From Cichorium intybus (lineage: Eukaryota > Streptophyta > Magnoliopsida > Asterales > Asteraceae): a DNA stretch of 64,000 bases. The notes under the pieces were generated by a model that saw nothing but the letters and a program-made list of their open reading frames with translations, had not been told where the DNA came from and did no database searches. The stretch covers positions 4,366,066 through 4,430,065 of the forward strand of contig CM042011.1 of the NCBI GenBank assembly GCA_023525715.1, in the 5' to 3' direction. Each line of letters starts with the position of its first letter. The first letter of the stretch is position 1. Below are positions 49,162 to 61,268 of the stretch, one piece after another. The translations under genes and the position numbers were made by a program.

Positions 49162-52100
49162 TAATAAATGACAAAAATTAAGATTAAAGATAAAACCAAT
49201 TTGGTTCAAAACTTGAAAACTTTTATTATTTTATATTGTTTTATAATATATTAGAATCTAATATGTATGTGAATACATTTTGAAAATTTTATGTTTCTGT
49301 TTAAATAAATTTTTAATCCGTAAATACAGAATATAGCTTTAATATACTTTTCATAACTAAATGAATGGGCACTAGCATGATAGCATCTCTAATTTTACTG
49401 TTTCTTCCACAAAATATCATGTCAATTTTCACACACAACGTTACTAAACCGACACATGTCTTCCAGAAAAAGTTGAATAAAAATTGATATGATAATTTAC
49501 ATTTTATTATATGTAAAATTATCTAACTTTTTTCTGCAAATTCTTCCAGTGTTTCGAAATAAATTAATATTAATTCACCCATGTTCTCTTGTTATCTTCT
49601 TTACACAAAAATTAAATAATAAGGCCGATATCTATAGTGAATGGGGGATCTTGGGACCTTATCGTATGGAGAACAACACCACAATTTTTAATGTGGCCAA
49701 AAGGGTTGCCTAATAATCCAAGAAATGTCACATGAATTTGAACCCCATTGATCATCTTTCACTGTCATCTTTCTATTACACCAATTAATTTGTTGATTCT
49801 ACAACTCATCTTATTTCCGTAAGATAATAAAAAATCGATTAAGAAAACGTGTACCAATCTTTGTCATATCGATAAAAAACCAAAAATATGCACACTTTTT
49901 ATATCATAAGTTAGTTATTAATAAGTTCCACACTATTATTTAATTAATGCAAAACGCCATCTAGATACCATGTAAACGGTAAAACCTGCTATTACATATC
50001 AATACCATAGTGATATATACTTCAACAAATTTGTTAATTAAAATAAGAAATGTAACTAAAGTAATATTTAGTTGTTAATCATTGCATAAACTCATTAAAT
50101 CAAATTGTGCATTATCACAAATATACATTCAATCCCATCAAAATCCATAAATTGTGTACCTAATAAACCTGCTCGTGAGTGGACCAATCAGGTTGACCAA
50201 AGGGCACCCTCATGATCACATGCATCAGATTTTTCATCTTAACGTTGTGGTTATTCCCCCCTACAATATTGGATCCCGTGGACATTAATAGGTGTGACCT
50301 TCCATGTTTGGTACATTATACATGATTACATGTACTTATTTTTATTTTCCAAATAGTTATTCCATTTTGAACAAAAAATATAGTGTTTTTGTTGACGCAA
50401 AAGGATTGATGGGTAGATCCAAATTTTAAAAAAATAAGGTTACTTAAATTTTTTAAATTAATGTTTTTCTTCAAACGAAAAACTAAACTAGTCCTAGCCT
50501 ACACCTGGATATAATCTACATTTAAATGTAGTTTCCAACAAGACTAGAATCCGCATCATTTGGATCGAAGGATATATTGACACCCAGTTGGTATTGCAAG
50601 CCTTTTGGTTTTTTATTTAATGTCATTGATATTTCAAAATTTAAAATTTTCATCAAAATTGATACAATGTTTATTGTACTTTGATATAAATGGCATCATT
50701 TTAGAAATTGTATGACTTCTCTGATAATTTTTTTTGTGTATTTCGATGATCCTTTTTACATCATTCTTATATAGAATAGTTACATATATATTCTTTTTTT
50801 CTTTTTACTAAAATAGCTATAAAGAATACAAATTCTTTAACTTTGTGTATCTTAGTATTTAAATCGTAGGCGTTATTTATAGTTAAGAGTTCTTAATGTT
50901 ATTAATTTGATATGAAAATAAAAGACAAGTAGATGTATCTAATCGTTATCGTTACATATCAGTTAAGAGCTCTCAATGTTATTAACTTCATACCTAATAT
51001 TTTCGTGTTATTAACTTTAAACAAAAATATAAGAATGTTAGGAGTCATTATCATCACTTTTGGATTTAAAAAACGACAGTGTATCCATTTCAAAAATCAA
51101 AAAGAGTAATAATAAAGAGACAGTGATTTATTGTGTGAAATCGAATTCTCATCCCACTGGACAACAACATGCTTCCTACTTCTAACATCTATCAACTTGA
51201 CATCTAAAATTTAATGAATCTTATACATTCAGAAGAATATTGTATCCATTTTAAAAATAAAACATTAATGGCAATTCTTCATATCTATAATTTTAATATT
51301 CAAAATTCCTAGGTGAAACAATTCGTTATTGTAGACCTTTTGTTGTTATATTTTGGTTTCTGGGCGTTAAAATAAAACAAGATATCTTACATTAAATTCA
51401 TATAAATATATTCGTTATGTATAATCTCTAAATAATATGATACAAATATGCTTAACACATGTAATAATAGCGTAGTTAAGATCATTTTTTTATTTATTTT
51501 AGGATATACAATTATTTTGCGTAAAGTAAATTTATATTTTAAAATTCATGAAGTATTGGTTCTAAAGTTGATGAAAATTAATATATGTTATTATTTTGCA
51601 TAATTATTTTTTAAACTACTTTTATTTTGTTGTTTTGTGAATTTAAGTATACATATACTGGTAACTAGAATATTTTTGTATGCCTGATAAAATACAATAT
51701 AAATGTTTATATCCAAAATAAAACAATTTGAGTAAATTGTGGATTTTCACATTTCGTGAGAGAAAACATGAAGATTTACAATCGAAACATAAAAAGTGTC
51801 ATAAAAGGAACTAAGGAAGTTTTCCCCTGATAATTTACTATACTCGGCTCAGTGTCGTCGTGGCCAATTGGCATTTTCGTCTTCTTGCGATTATAAAATA
51901 GCAGGAGTAATTCCTTTTGCTGAAATCATGGTTATATGATTGGCCAAGAAAATAAATATAAATTTGCTTTTAGTTATTTCATTTTAAAACTATTTTGTAT
52001 CTCAAATATTAGGGAAGTGATCCGTACACAATAATTCCATACACAACAATACATATTTTAAGGGTGTTATACATTATGCATAAAAAATATTAAATTGTTA

Positions 52101-52570
52101 TATATTATGATCACTTACCCAAATACTATAGTAATGTTTTAAGGGTGTTATACATTACGATCGCTTCGCCAAATATTATAGTAATGTTTGCGAGTAACTT
52201 AAGTAGCTGATATTTTGTTCAATTTTTTTGTAGACCTATTCAATTAGAGTAAATTATATTCATAAGGATATTAGTGTATGAGAACAAATACTAGTAATGT
52301 TCGACTGAACAATCTCAAATTTTCCAAAAGATTAGTTTAACATCATATGTGAATACTGATTACTATAATATTTTAAAGACAAAAAGCAATCTATTGCTAG
52401 ACAAACAACACCTAGTTTGATATAATGTAATATTGTAACAATAAATTTAAGGATTAAACGTAGGAGTTTTGGATCTCGATGCAAATGTTTATTAATTTCA
52501 TAGTGATATACAAAGTACAAACGTTAACATGAAAATTCACGAGCAATCTTTAAAATATACTATTTACGAA
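49162..52570. other. Long AT-rich intergenic stretch
   Basis: I see no conserved coding region, RNA gene or clear terminal repeats over 3.4 kb. Short direct repeats occur (for example TATTAACTT blocks near 50990-51015; TTTTAAGGGTGTTATACATTA near 52059 and 52137). Confidence 0.4.
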
Positions 52571-52574
52571 ATTT

Positions 52575-53050
52575 ATGATATCAAATAATATGTATGATTG
52601 CCAATGGCCTCTTGGCCAAGTGGTAAGGTCAAGTGTTAAACGTATTTTCTACATGGGAAACAAATATGAGGTTATGTTACTGACACAAAAGGTAAACCTA
52701 GAAACAAATATTCAAAGACTCCAACAGAATGGTATGAATGTTCATAAATTTTATGTTGATAAGAGATAATAAAATTGTTTGGTTCTTTTTATGATTGTGT
52801 TACGATTTAATTTTGAAGGATTATATGGAACAATCCCTTGTCGTGCTCCGCCTCTCACTAGTGACTTGATTGTTCACGAATTGATTATAGAAGAGAATGA
52901 TTCACCAATGAACTATCAACAACTAGATATGGCATTTCAAAAAAAATTTAAACATTTGAAAACTATTGAATTTGACATAAAATATTTTGCTATTTTATAT
53001 CTTAATCAAGAAATTAAGGATGAGAAGGTGCTTATGAATTTGTACAAAGA
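52575..53050 (+). pseudogene. Unassigned coding-like relic behind a tRNA-like SINE fragment
   Basis: 52608-52680 contains CTTGGCCAAGTGGTAAGG and CATGGGAAAC, resembling the head of a tRNA-derived SINE but with no B box or tail. Behind it a 95-codon frame (52779-53066; contains FNFEGLYGTIPCRAPPLTSD and LDMAFQKKFKHLKTIEFDI) looks protein-like. It is cut off by the GAGCTC-rich element at 53054. No family recognised. Confidence 0.25.
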
Positions 53051-53053
53051 TCA

Positions 53054-53454
53054 GGGGTGTAAATGAGTCGAACTACTCGTGAGCTACTCGGGATCAACTT
53101 GTTAAAAGCTCAACTCGAGCTCGAGTTAAACGAGTCCGAGTCGAGCTCGAGCCTTGTTTTCAGGCTCGTTTATTAAACGAGCTCGAGCCCGAGCATCACT
53201 ATTGAGCTCGATTTAGGCTCGCGAGCCTAAACGAGCATGTATATTTTTATATAATATATTTTTATTTTTTATTTTATATATTAATTTATTAATAAATATT
53301 AATTTATTTATAAATAAATATTATACGAGCCTAAACGAGTCGAGGTCGAGCCTTGTAAATTGAGCTCGAGCCATGTGAATTTAAACGAGCCGAGCTCGAG
53401 CTCGAGCCTATGAATTTAAACGAGCGGAGCTCGGCTCGACTCATTTACACCCCC
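53054..53454. mobile_element. Pseudo-palindromic repeat with GAGCTCGAGC interior
   Basis: Inverted ends GGGGTGTAAATGAGTCGA / TCGACTCATTTACACCCC bound 401 bp, a near-perfect 18-bp pair. Outer parts iterate the self-complementary words CGAGCTCG and GAGCTCGAGC; the centre (53230-53330) is AT-only. No convincing target duplication. Same architecture as 7145-7505 and 28755-29383 with a different word. Confidence 0.7.
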
Positions 53455-53483
53455 AAATTAAAGATCTAGCCATCGCAAATCGC

Positions 53484-53872
53484 AATCACCACCACATTCG
53501 CTACCAACCACTAGCACCACTAATGCCACCTCCACCACCTCTACCACCATCACCACCGCCACCACCACCACTGCCACCGCTACAACTACCCACTTGCACC
53601 ACCACCCTTCATCACCGCCACTGCCACCACCACCTTCGTCACCACCCAACACTACCACCACAAGCACCTCCACCACCACAACTGTTATCCATGCCTTGGC
53701 CATTTCTACCACCTCTGTCACCATTGCCACTGCCACCACCACCACCTCTATCATTGTCACCACTGCCACCACCACCACCTCAAACACCTCCTCCACTAAC
53801 TCTACCACCAACAACACCACCTCAACAACACCTCCACCACCATCACCATCGCCACCCTTTTACCACCATTCC
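53484..53872. repeat. CCA/CAC-rich trinucleotide repeat, about 390 bp
   Basis: Degenerate (CCACCA)n with interspersed CTG, ACA and TCA triplets. It leaves open frames on both strands (Pro/Thr/His-rich on plus, Val/Gly-rich on minus) because the repeat lacks stop triplets, so no gene is called. It starts 30 bp after the GAGCTC element. Confidence 0.85.
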
Positions 53873-54103
53873 GCCCACCACAATCATATATGTCGATTCA
53901 TAAGTGATTATTCATATATGATTATTCATATATGAATATATATATGAATAATCATATATGAATAAATTAAATACGTCAATCATACATGAATAATAATAAC
54001 CCCATCTAGTGACCCAAATCTAGTTTCACGATCTCAATACTTTTTACATTCTTAATGGAACCATCTATATACAGTTATATACACACACATATGTTGTGTG
54101 TAT

Positions 54104-54190
<87 letters not shown>
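54104..54190. repeat. Compound AC/TA microsatellite
   Basis: About 12 CA units followed by about 31 TA units; open frames through it are artefacts. Confidence 0.95.
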
Positions 54191-54193
<3 letters not shown>

Positions 54194-54633
54194 TGACAGT
54201 CAATCTCGCACTTTCTCGTTGGTATAGCGCCGAGATAACGGTTCACGGAGTTAGACCAAGATAGCAATGAAAATTTCGGTTAGTGATCTCGCTGACAAGA
54301 TTTGCGCCGAGATTGTTCGAGATTGTCCAATAATGGAGGCCAAGATTGTCCGAGATTATCCGAGAATGTTAGGAGAAGTGTTTTATGTGACATTTTTATG
54401 TAACTATTCGTGTTTGCCACTTTGACACTTTTCAAATTAGAATATCATCCATGTTTTATCTGACATTTTTATATAACTTTTTGTGATATTAATTCTACGA
54501 TGTACTAATAGTCTAAAAGTAACAATACAAAAAAACCGCTATACCACCGTTGTACGTTATGCCATTGCGATAATCGCTAAATCAAATATCGTTAGGTGAC
54601 CGTTATTAAGTTTATGACCGCGATAACTGCGTA

Positions 54634-54726
54634 GGGTATTTTGGGGTTTTAACATATTAATTAATTTCATAATTAATTAGAAGGGTATTTTGGGGTTTTA
54701 ACATATTAATTAATTTCATAATTAAT
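54634..54726. repeat. 49-bp tandem duplication
   Basis: Two copies beginning GGGTATTTTGGGGTTTTAAC at 54634 and 54683, nearly identical. Confidence 0.9.
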
Positions 54727-55635
54727 ATAGAATCCTTATAATTATGGTAAAAATCTAACTTCCTTCTTTTTTGTATTTTAAAATTTGAATTTTATGATTT
54801 TGCATTTTAAATATTCTCGATTATTCATTATTCACAATTATGGATCAACTTCATAAAAATATATTTGACCATAGTGTATTAAGATAGAAAGTATTTATAA
54901 AAAATGTGTATTCTAAGATGAAAATAATATATTCTAATAGCAACATGGTAAATTCTAAACTGAATTCAATATATTCTAGGACTACACAAACTATTCTAAA
55001 ATGAACATTGTATATACTAAAATCAGAATTTTTTTACAATCATCAAATAAATGGGGACTAACACTACATAAGTTATTCAAAGATGAACACATACTATTCT
55101 TAATGAACAAAAACTCCAACAAAAGGACTTCTGTTTTTGATAGAAAACCACACTACATTCTCCAAACAGAATAATCGTTGTCTTCATGTTTCAACTTTAT
55201 ATCTAATACTTAAGTTGTGTCATCAGCATCCCATCACCAATCCCCCATATAGCTACAATAAGAAGTGAGTATATTAAACTAAGAACACTAGTAGATATAC
55301 TGTAAAAGGAAGTGAAATTATTTAGGGAGTTAAAATTATTTATTTAAAAATTTTAACAGAAGAATAAATAAATACGTCAATAACCTGTAACCAATCACCA
55401 GCTACACCCACATGAAATCAATTGTGATTGTTAAACGAGAATTTTGAATGTGGAGTTGAAATGTATACCCAATCATTTCCCAAATGTTTAGATCCATCGA
55501 ATAATTTGATCGACTTATATTACTAGATTTTTGGAATCAATTTCCAAAATAAACTTAATTCCCTAAAAGAAGTAAAGAACCCAATCCTCTTTTACTAAAA
55601 TACCCTTAAACTAATTAAATAAATGATTAGATTCG

Positions 55636-57191
55636 GGGGAAATTTTGGTAAAACCACTGTTTTTCGTTAATTTATCGAATAAATCATTGCTTTATTTGTT
55701 TTTCTTCAGAAAAAACCTTGTTATTTTTAAAACTTTTTTGAGAAACCGCTAATTTATTTTTGGTTTCAGAAAAACCGCTGCTATTTAAAAGAATTTTAAA
55801 AAAAAACCACTGCTATTTATACAAATTTTTAGAAAACCCACTTAGAACAAAAAAAACTTTTCAAAAAACATCATTTTTATGAATAATTGTCTTTAGGGAT
55901 AATTTCATATATACCCTAAATAAAGAGCTAAATATCATATTTGCCCTATTTCAAAATTAAATATCATATATATCCTAAATAAACATCCAAAATATCATAT
56001 TTGCCTAAAACCATTTTTTAAACATTTTATAATCATTTTTAATATTTAAAGTTATTTTAATTATTAATAAAAGTTAGATTAACCACATTACCCTTAGCTT
56101 TAAAATTGTATAATAATCCAATCTCATTCACAAAACACGTCGACCATCTTATAGTCATTTGTATGAAGGTTTTGTAAGTGAAATAAGATCAAATACAAAC
56201 TTTTAAGTCGTAAACATATATACTGAATTGAGATATTGATATTAAGTTTGACTTTTATGTTAAAGTGTCGATTTTTTTTTTTCAAATTTGTGAAGGTTTC
56301 ATAAATGTCGTATTTTCTTATGCAGTTGCATTTGTAAGTAAATGAATTTTTCAAATCACATATTATGTTAACCATTTCATTTTGATCGGCTGATTATACA
56401 AGTTTGAAGTTAAGGGTATTGTGGTCAATCTAAGTTTTATTAATAATTAAAATATTTTTAAATATTAAAAATTGATTAAAAATGATTATAAAATGTTTAA
56501 AAAATGGTTTTGGGCAAATATGATATTTTGGATGTTTATTTAGGGTATATATAATATTTAAATTTTAGATAGGGCAAATATGATATTTAGCTCTTTATTT
56601 AGGGTATATATGAAATTATCCATTGTTTTTATATACTATGTATAAAATACTACGTTACTTCTGTCCTTAAAAAACTGAAAATTTGAAACCGAAAAATCCA
56701 ACAAGTTTTGAAAAACCAATGGTTTCGCTTTTGGGTTTTAGAAAAACTATTCTTTTGGTTCAACGTGGTTTCTTATATATAATTTAAGTAATAAATATGC
56801 ATTGGTCTCGTAGTATTTCCGAAGATAAAAACGAAAATTTTCAGTTCGGTTTTAGTTTTAGTAAAAAAACTGAACCGTTATTACCCTTAGTGGTTAACAA
56901 ACACTATTTTATGGACAAAACTTTCGTAGTATTTATAAAAAATGTAATCATAAAAAGGATGTTTTTGAATTTTTTTTTGTTATAAGTTGTTTTTCTAAAA
57001 ATTTTTATAAATAACTGTAGTTTTTCTGAATTTTTTTATAAATAACAGTGATTTTTCTGAAAACAAAAATAAATCAGTGGTTTTTCAGAAAAAATTGAAA
57101 AATAACAATGGTTATTCGGAAAAAAAATATAAAGCAGTGACTTTTTCTGATTAATTTAAGAAAATACGGTGGTTTTTTTCAAAATTTCCCC
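55636..57191. mobile_element. Foldback element with about 240-bp terminal inverted repeats (outer)
   Basis: The left end GGGGAAATTTTGGTAAAACC and right end (TTTTTTTCAAAATTTCCCC) are complementary, and the inverted similarity continues inward for about 240 bp (55636-55880 against 56960-57191). Each arm is made of imperfect repeats of CAGAAAAACCACTGNTTTATT. Flanks show no firm duplication (weak 6 of 9 match). A second foldback element sits inside it. It ends 383 bp before the start codon of the microtubule-associated protein gene. Confidence 0.75.
55897..56621. mobile_element. Nested foldback element with about 200-bp inverted repeats, MULE-like
   Basis: Ends GGATAATTTCATATATACCC / GGGTATATATGAAATTATCC are perfectly inverted, and complementarity runs about 200 bp inward (to about 56096 and from about 56408). 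Possible 11-bp duplications ATTGTCTTTAG and ATTGTTTTTAT lie outside (9 of 11). Long arms plus 9-11 bp duplications suggest a Mutator-like non-autonomous element. The 83-codon frame at 56124-56375 lies in the loop and is unrecognised. Confidence 0.8.
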
Positions 57192-57414
57192 ATAAATTTG
57201 TTAAAAAAATTTAAAATCTTATCTTAATTATAGTTATTAACTAATCTTGATCAATGATTTAAACTAAATCCAAAATTTTTACACTAAATTTAGTTTTAAT
57301 TTAATCCTATATCTATATATATATTCTTAAATTATTACATATACTTACAAATAATTCTGCAAATTACACAAATATCCATCCTGCTGCACCTCCCCCACGT
57401 TCTCCTCTCGCTCT

Positions 57415-57573
57415 CTCTCCATTTATAAGCAAGTTATTTCGTGTACTTCCAGTAAACGCTTGAACCAATCCAATTTGACCCCCCACCGCCATCGCCTGCA
57501 CTTCCGCCACCATATAACGGTGGTGTTACACCCCCGTACACTTTCACGTTATACTCCTACCAAATTACGAAGA
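57415..57573 (+). promoter_or_regulatory. Candidate core promoter and 5' UTR of the TORTIFOLIA1-like gene
   Basis: TCTCTCTCCATTTATAAGC at 57411-57429 offers a TATA-like TTTATAAG near 57422, with a pyrimidine-rich tract before it. A start some 30 bp downstream would leave a leader of about 120 nt. The foldback element at 55636-57191 sits directly upstream. Confidence 0.4.
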
Positions 57574-59880
57574 ATGTCTCTTTCTAAACGAGTTTCCTTA
57601 ACTCCTCAGTCACCGGCACAACCTCAACAAGATCTCAAGCACCGTGTGATCACCTGCCTCAACAAGCTCTCTGACCGAGATACGCTTGCCGTTGCTGCGA
57701 CGGAGCTGGAGTCGATCGCTCTCAGCCTCAATCATGACTCCTTTGCGCCTTTCCTCACTTACCTCTCGGCTACGTCTTCGTCTGACAAGTCGCCTGTACG
57801 GAGGCAATGTGTCCGTATCTTGGGGGTTCTCTCGGTCACTCACGGTGATGCTCTGTCACCACACGTTTCTAAAATGCTTGCTGCTGTCGTTCGCCGTCTC
57901 CGGGACCCTGACTCAGCTGTCCGGTCTGCCTGTGTTGGAGCTGTGTCCTCCATTGCATCGGAAATCTCTAAACCGTCGTTTTCTTCGTTGTCAAAGCCGT
58001 TAGTGGAAGCCGTTCTGACAGAACAGGATCAGAACTCTCAGATCGGCTCGGCGATGTGTTTGTCGGCGGCGATAGAGGCCTCGCCGGATCCGGAACCGGC
58101 ACAGTTGCAAAAGCTATTGCCTAGGGTTTTGAAATTGATTAAATCCGATAGCTTCAAAGCTAAACCGGCGTTGTTGTCTGTTATCGGCAGCATTGCTGGA
58201 GCTGGTGGCGCCTCTTATAATCGGAATTCTCTTAATTCCCTGGTTCCGTGCTTGGTTGACTTCCTGAGTAGTGGTGATTGGGCAGCGAGGAAAGCGGCAG
58301 TTGAGGCGTTGGGAAGGTTGGCAGTGGTGGAGAAGGTTCACTTGACGGCTTTCAAAACATCGTGTCTAGCTTCTTTAGAGAATAAACGATTCGATAAGGT
58401 ATCAACAATCAACCACACCGTTTCAATTTCAAATCAATAATATCCTATATAAGGTCCATGTAATCATATTAGGAGATGAAATAATTCTTTTGCAAACTGG
58501 CCTCAATTTGATTATCAAATGTAACAGGTGAAAGTAGTACGTGAATCCATGAATCAAACATTAGAGTTATGGAAGGAGATTCCAGGGCATCTAGACGAGG
58601 TTACTGTTTCACCTCAAATCAATAACAATTCATCTTCTAAAGGTAAACTGTTTCTATGATTGAAGCACTAATTAGTTGTTGCCTACCTTTTGATTACATG
58701 TTCATATTCTATTCATATTGTTCGATCATGAAATATTCTTGGTGGTTGGTTATCTTTCAACTGTTTTAGGTGAGCTAAACTAATATCATTCACACCTAAC
58801 CAATGTCCAATAAGTCAGGCACCAAGCTAACTAGCTATTTTTAATTCTCATAAATCCAGATAATGGCATAGTGAGGTCTCCATCTATATGCTCAAATGGT
58901 CCTCCTGTTACCTCTTTAGAGACTCCATTAAAGGAAACAATTCCCAGTAACAGACATTCTCCAATTCAACGATCATCTCCAACTACAACACAAAGCAGAA
59001 GTCCTCCAAAGAGTAATTACAGGAAACCAAATGCTTCAATTGCTAGAAAAGTGGATTTTGACAAAGAAACCGATTCCAAAGTTAATATTCCTGTACCCGA
59101 AGATTGTAAAGAAAAATTTATCTTTGAAAAAACGGGACCTCCTACAGACACAGTCAAAAGCATCATCTTGGAAACGGAAAAAAGAGTTACAGAACAGGTG
59201 ATTTCTAATAAAACAAGAGAGGGCAATTCCGTAAAACTCGGTGGTTCAAGATTTGGCTCTCGTGTGGTTCCATTTATTGATGATCATGAGTTGGACATAA
59301 GTGGAAACACAATCGAATATGATTGCGGGAACCAGAAAGAAGTTGAAGACTTGTCCCGGATCCAGAAACAACTTGTTCAGATTGAAAACCAGCAGTCCAA
59401 TCTCTTAAATCTTTTACAGGTGCTTTGACATTATTACCCTTCTCATCTTTTGCTTCTTATTTCTTTTGTTCTTACCATCAACAACTTTTTCAGAAATTCA
59501 TGGGAAATTCTCGTAGTGGGATGAATTCTTTGGAGACACGAGTAAACGGTCTTGAAAGGGCACTTGATGAAATATCATACGATTTAGCAATATCAACAGG
59601 AAGAGTTTCAACCAATGATTCTTGTTGCATGGGTACTGAATTCCTGAGTCCTAAATATTGGTGGAGGGCAGAAGGGCAATATGGTCAAAGATCACCTTTC
59701 CGTGGACCACACCAATCCGTATCTGACATAACTAAACTTGGTAGTCCTACGGGAAGTCCAGGAAGAAGCTTCGAGTCATTATTGAGTGCACGAAAGAAGA
59801 AAGCTGCGCAGGGACAAAATCGTAATTTTGACAGGTTTGATGGGGGCTCTTTGGGGAATTACATACAGCAGCGAATCTAA
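57574..59880 (+). CDS. TORL: TORTIFOLIA1/SPIRAL2-like microtubule-associated protein (4 exons, 628 aa)
   Basis: Binds cortical microtubules; family members control directional cell growth and organ twisting. Exons: 57574-58398, 58528-58642, 58860-59419, 59494-59880, with GT-AG introns and consistent phases (0, 1, 0), giving 1,887 nt including TAA. Residues 1-275 (exon 1) plus exon 2 form the N-terminal HEAT/ARM-repeat microtubule-binding region (DLKHRVITCLNKLSDRDTL; SSDKSPVRRQCVRILGVLS; FLSSGDWAARKAAVEALGRL). The middle is Ser/Pro-rich and disordered. The C-terminal part contains the conserved LETRVNGLERALDEISYDLA coil and then EFLSPKYWWRAEG, typical of this family. Start: the open frame extends upstream, but 57574 is the first in-frame ATG. 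Length matches shorter Arabidopsis TORL proteins (about 620 aa). Which paralogue it is cannot be decided. Confidence 0.92.
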
Positions 59881-61265
59881 AAACAGGTATGTGAACATCC
59901 TTAGTAAACTAGTATTTGTGCTAGTTCGTTTTGTTTTTCCATATTTGTCCTTGTCTTGGGACCAGATTGGCCTTTTTAATGAAATTAAAAGCTTAAAAAA
60001 GAAAAAATATGAAGAGGACAGACAAGGAACATAATATAAAAATAACCATTTAGGGATTTAGAATTTAGACATTAGAGACTAGACATATGTGGCCACATCC
60101 AGAACCATCGTTTGAATCAGAGTAAATGACCGTTATACCCTTAATAGGAAATAAAAAAACAACCCATAAGTCCTATCCTTTTATTAAGTAAAAGAAACTA
60201 TCATTGATGTCAAATTTCGACATATTTAATTTTTTTTTCTCCTTTTGTCTCAGATATGTGTATAAGGTGATAGAAGATCATTCCATCATTTTACCACTTG
60301 AAAGGTACATTACACGTTAAATTCCATCTGTGATGGTTATTGAGATAGATCATGTACAGAGAAGCCTTTTTTTTTTTTTTTTTTTTTTTCCATATACATG
60401 GCTTTTGTGGACATGATTCATATGTTCACAAAGTTAAGCTTATATTGTTTCTGGGGTTGTGTTTCGTTGCCATTGAGACAATTTTTTGCAAATGGTAACT
60501 GAAACTTTACCCCATTTGTTATGTGTGATTTAGTTTCCTATGTGGTTTATCCGGTTGGGTAAGTTACGTGAATGAAATACAGATATTTACGTTTTTATAA
60601 ACCCCATTTTTACTCCTTGCATTATGAAGTGTACATTTTAGTTTCACACACAAGAACATAATATACAATACATGAGAGAAATAATTGTGTTATTTTTTGA
60701 TAACCTTTAAAATCAAGAAAAAGAAGGGATAAAGATGGAAATTTAGATTTCAATGAAAAGGGTATATTATAAGGGTCATCGAGAAATCTGAAACCAACGA
60801 CCATATTAATTTAAGATTTTGGTTTTTTAATGATGATTGAGAATTAATGCTAGTTGCACATAATTGGTATTGAAGATGGAGAGAAATGTTGTTGGTCATT
60901 ACTCGTTATCGTATTGAATTGAAGTAATTACTGAAACCGAAGGTTTAAAACAAGGGTCCTACTGAAACTCTTCATTTACCCTCTTAATTATTCCATGGCT
61001 GAAATTGGGTTGGTTAAGGAAGACATGGTTTAGGTATAAAGACAGGACCGTACCCATTTAATTGTGGGTTGTTGAATCATTAAGTGCGGAAATGAAAAGA
61101 AGGTTTTGTGGGCTGAAATTTGAATGTCCGACCACAAGGGTCCATCTGACTAGAGATGCGCAAATTGTTTTTCTTTTAAACCGGACAACCCGGTTGGGAA
61201 TTTCTTAGAACCAAGAAAACAAGTTTTGGGGAAAACCAAACCACTTGGGTAAACATAGACAATAG
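59881..61265. other. 3' flank of the TORTIFOLIA1-like gene
   Basis: Probable 3' UTR follows the stop; an AATGAAATTAAAAGC stretch near 59979 could serve as a weak polyadenylation signal. A poly-T tract lies at 60368-60389. 60403-60606 is one copy of a direct repeat found again at 63801-64000. No other gene recognised. Confidence 0.45.
60403..60606. repeat. Direct repeat, copy 1 (second copy 63801-64000)
   Basis: About 200 bp, roughly 90% identical by eye, same orientation: TGTGGACATGATTCATRTGTT, TTATATTGTTTCTGGGGTT and GGTTGGGTAAGTTACGTGAA occur in both. The copies are about 3.4 kb apart. Confidence 0.9.
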
Positions 61266-61268
61266 TAA

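Larger units (their letters stand above)
53873..55635. other. Intergenic with simple repeats
   Basis: 53905-53985 holds ATATGAATAATCATATATG-type palindromes. 54104-54190 is an AC run passing into a TA run. A 49-bp tandem repeat (GGGTATTTTGGGGTTTTAAC...) lies at 54634-54726. No gene recognised. Confidence 0.5.

Noticed and set aside
48828..49209. Four overlapping frames on both strands
   Set aside because: They lie in a GC-rich Harbinger MITE with TAA duplications; no domain in any frame.
52608..52680. tRNA-Leu-like gene (CTTGGCCAAGTGGTAAGG)
   Set aside because: Only an A-box-like head is present; no B box, acceptor pairing or cloverleaf could be drawn, so it is more likely a SINE fragment.
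53458..53935. Proline-rich and valine-rich proteins on opposite strands
   Set aside because: Both result from a CCA trinucleotide repeat lacking stop codons.
57460..57573. N-terminal extension of the TORTIFOLIA1-like protein
   Set aside because: The frame is open here but begins with TTG; the first in-frame ATG is 57574, where the family-like sequence begins.
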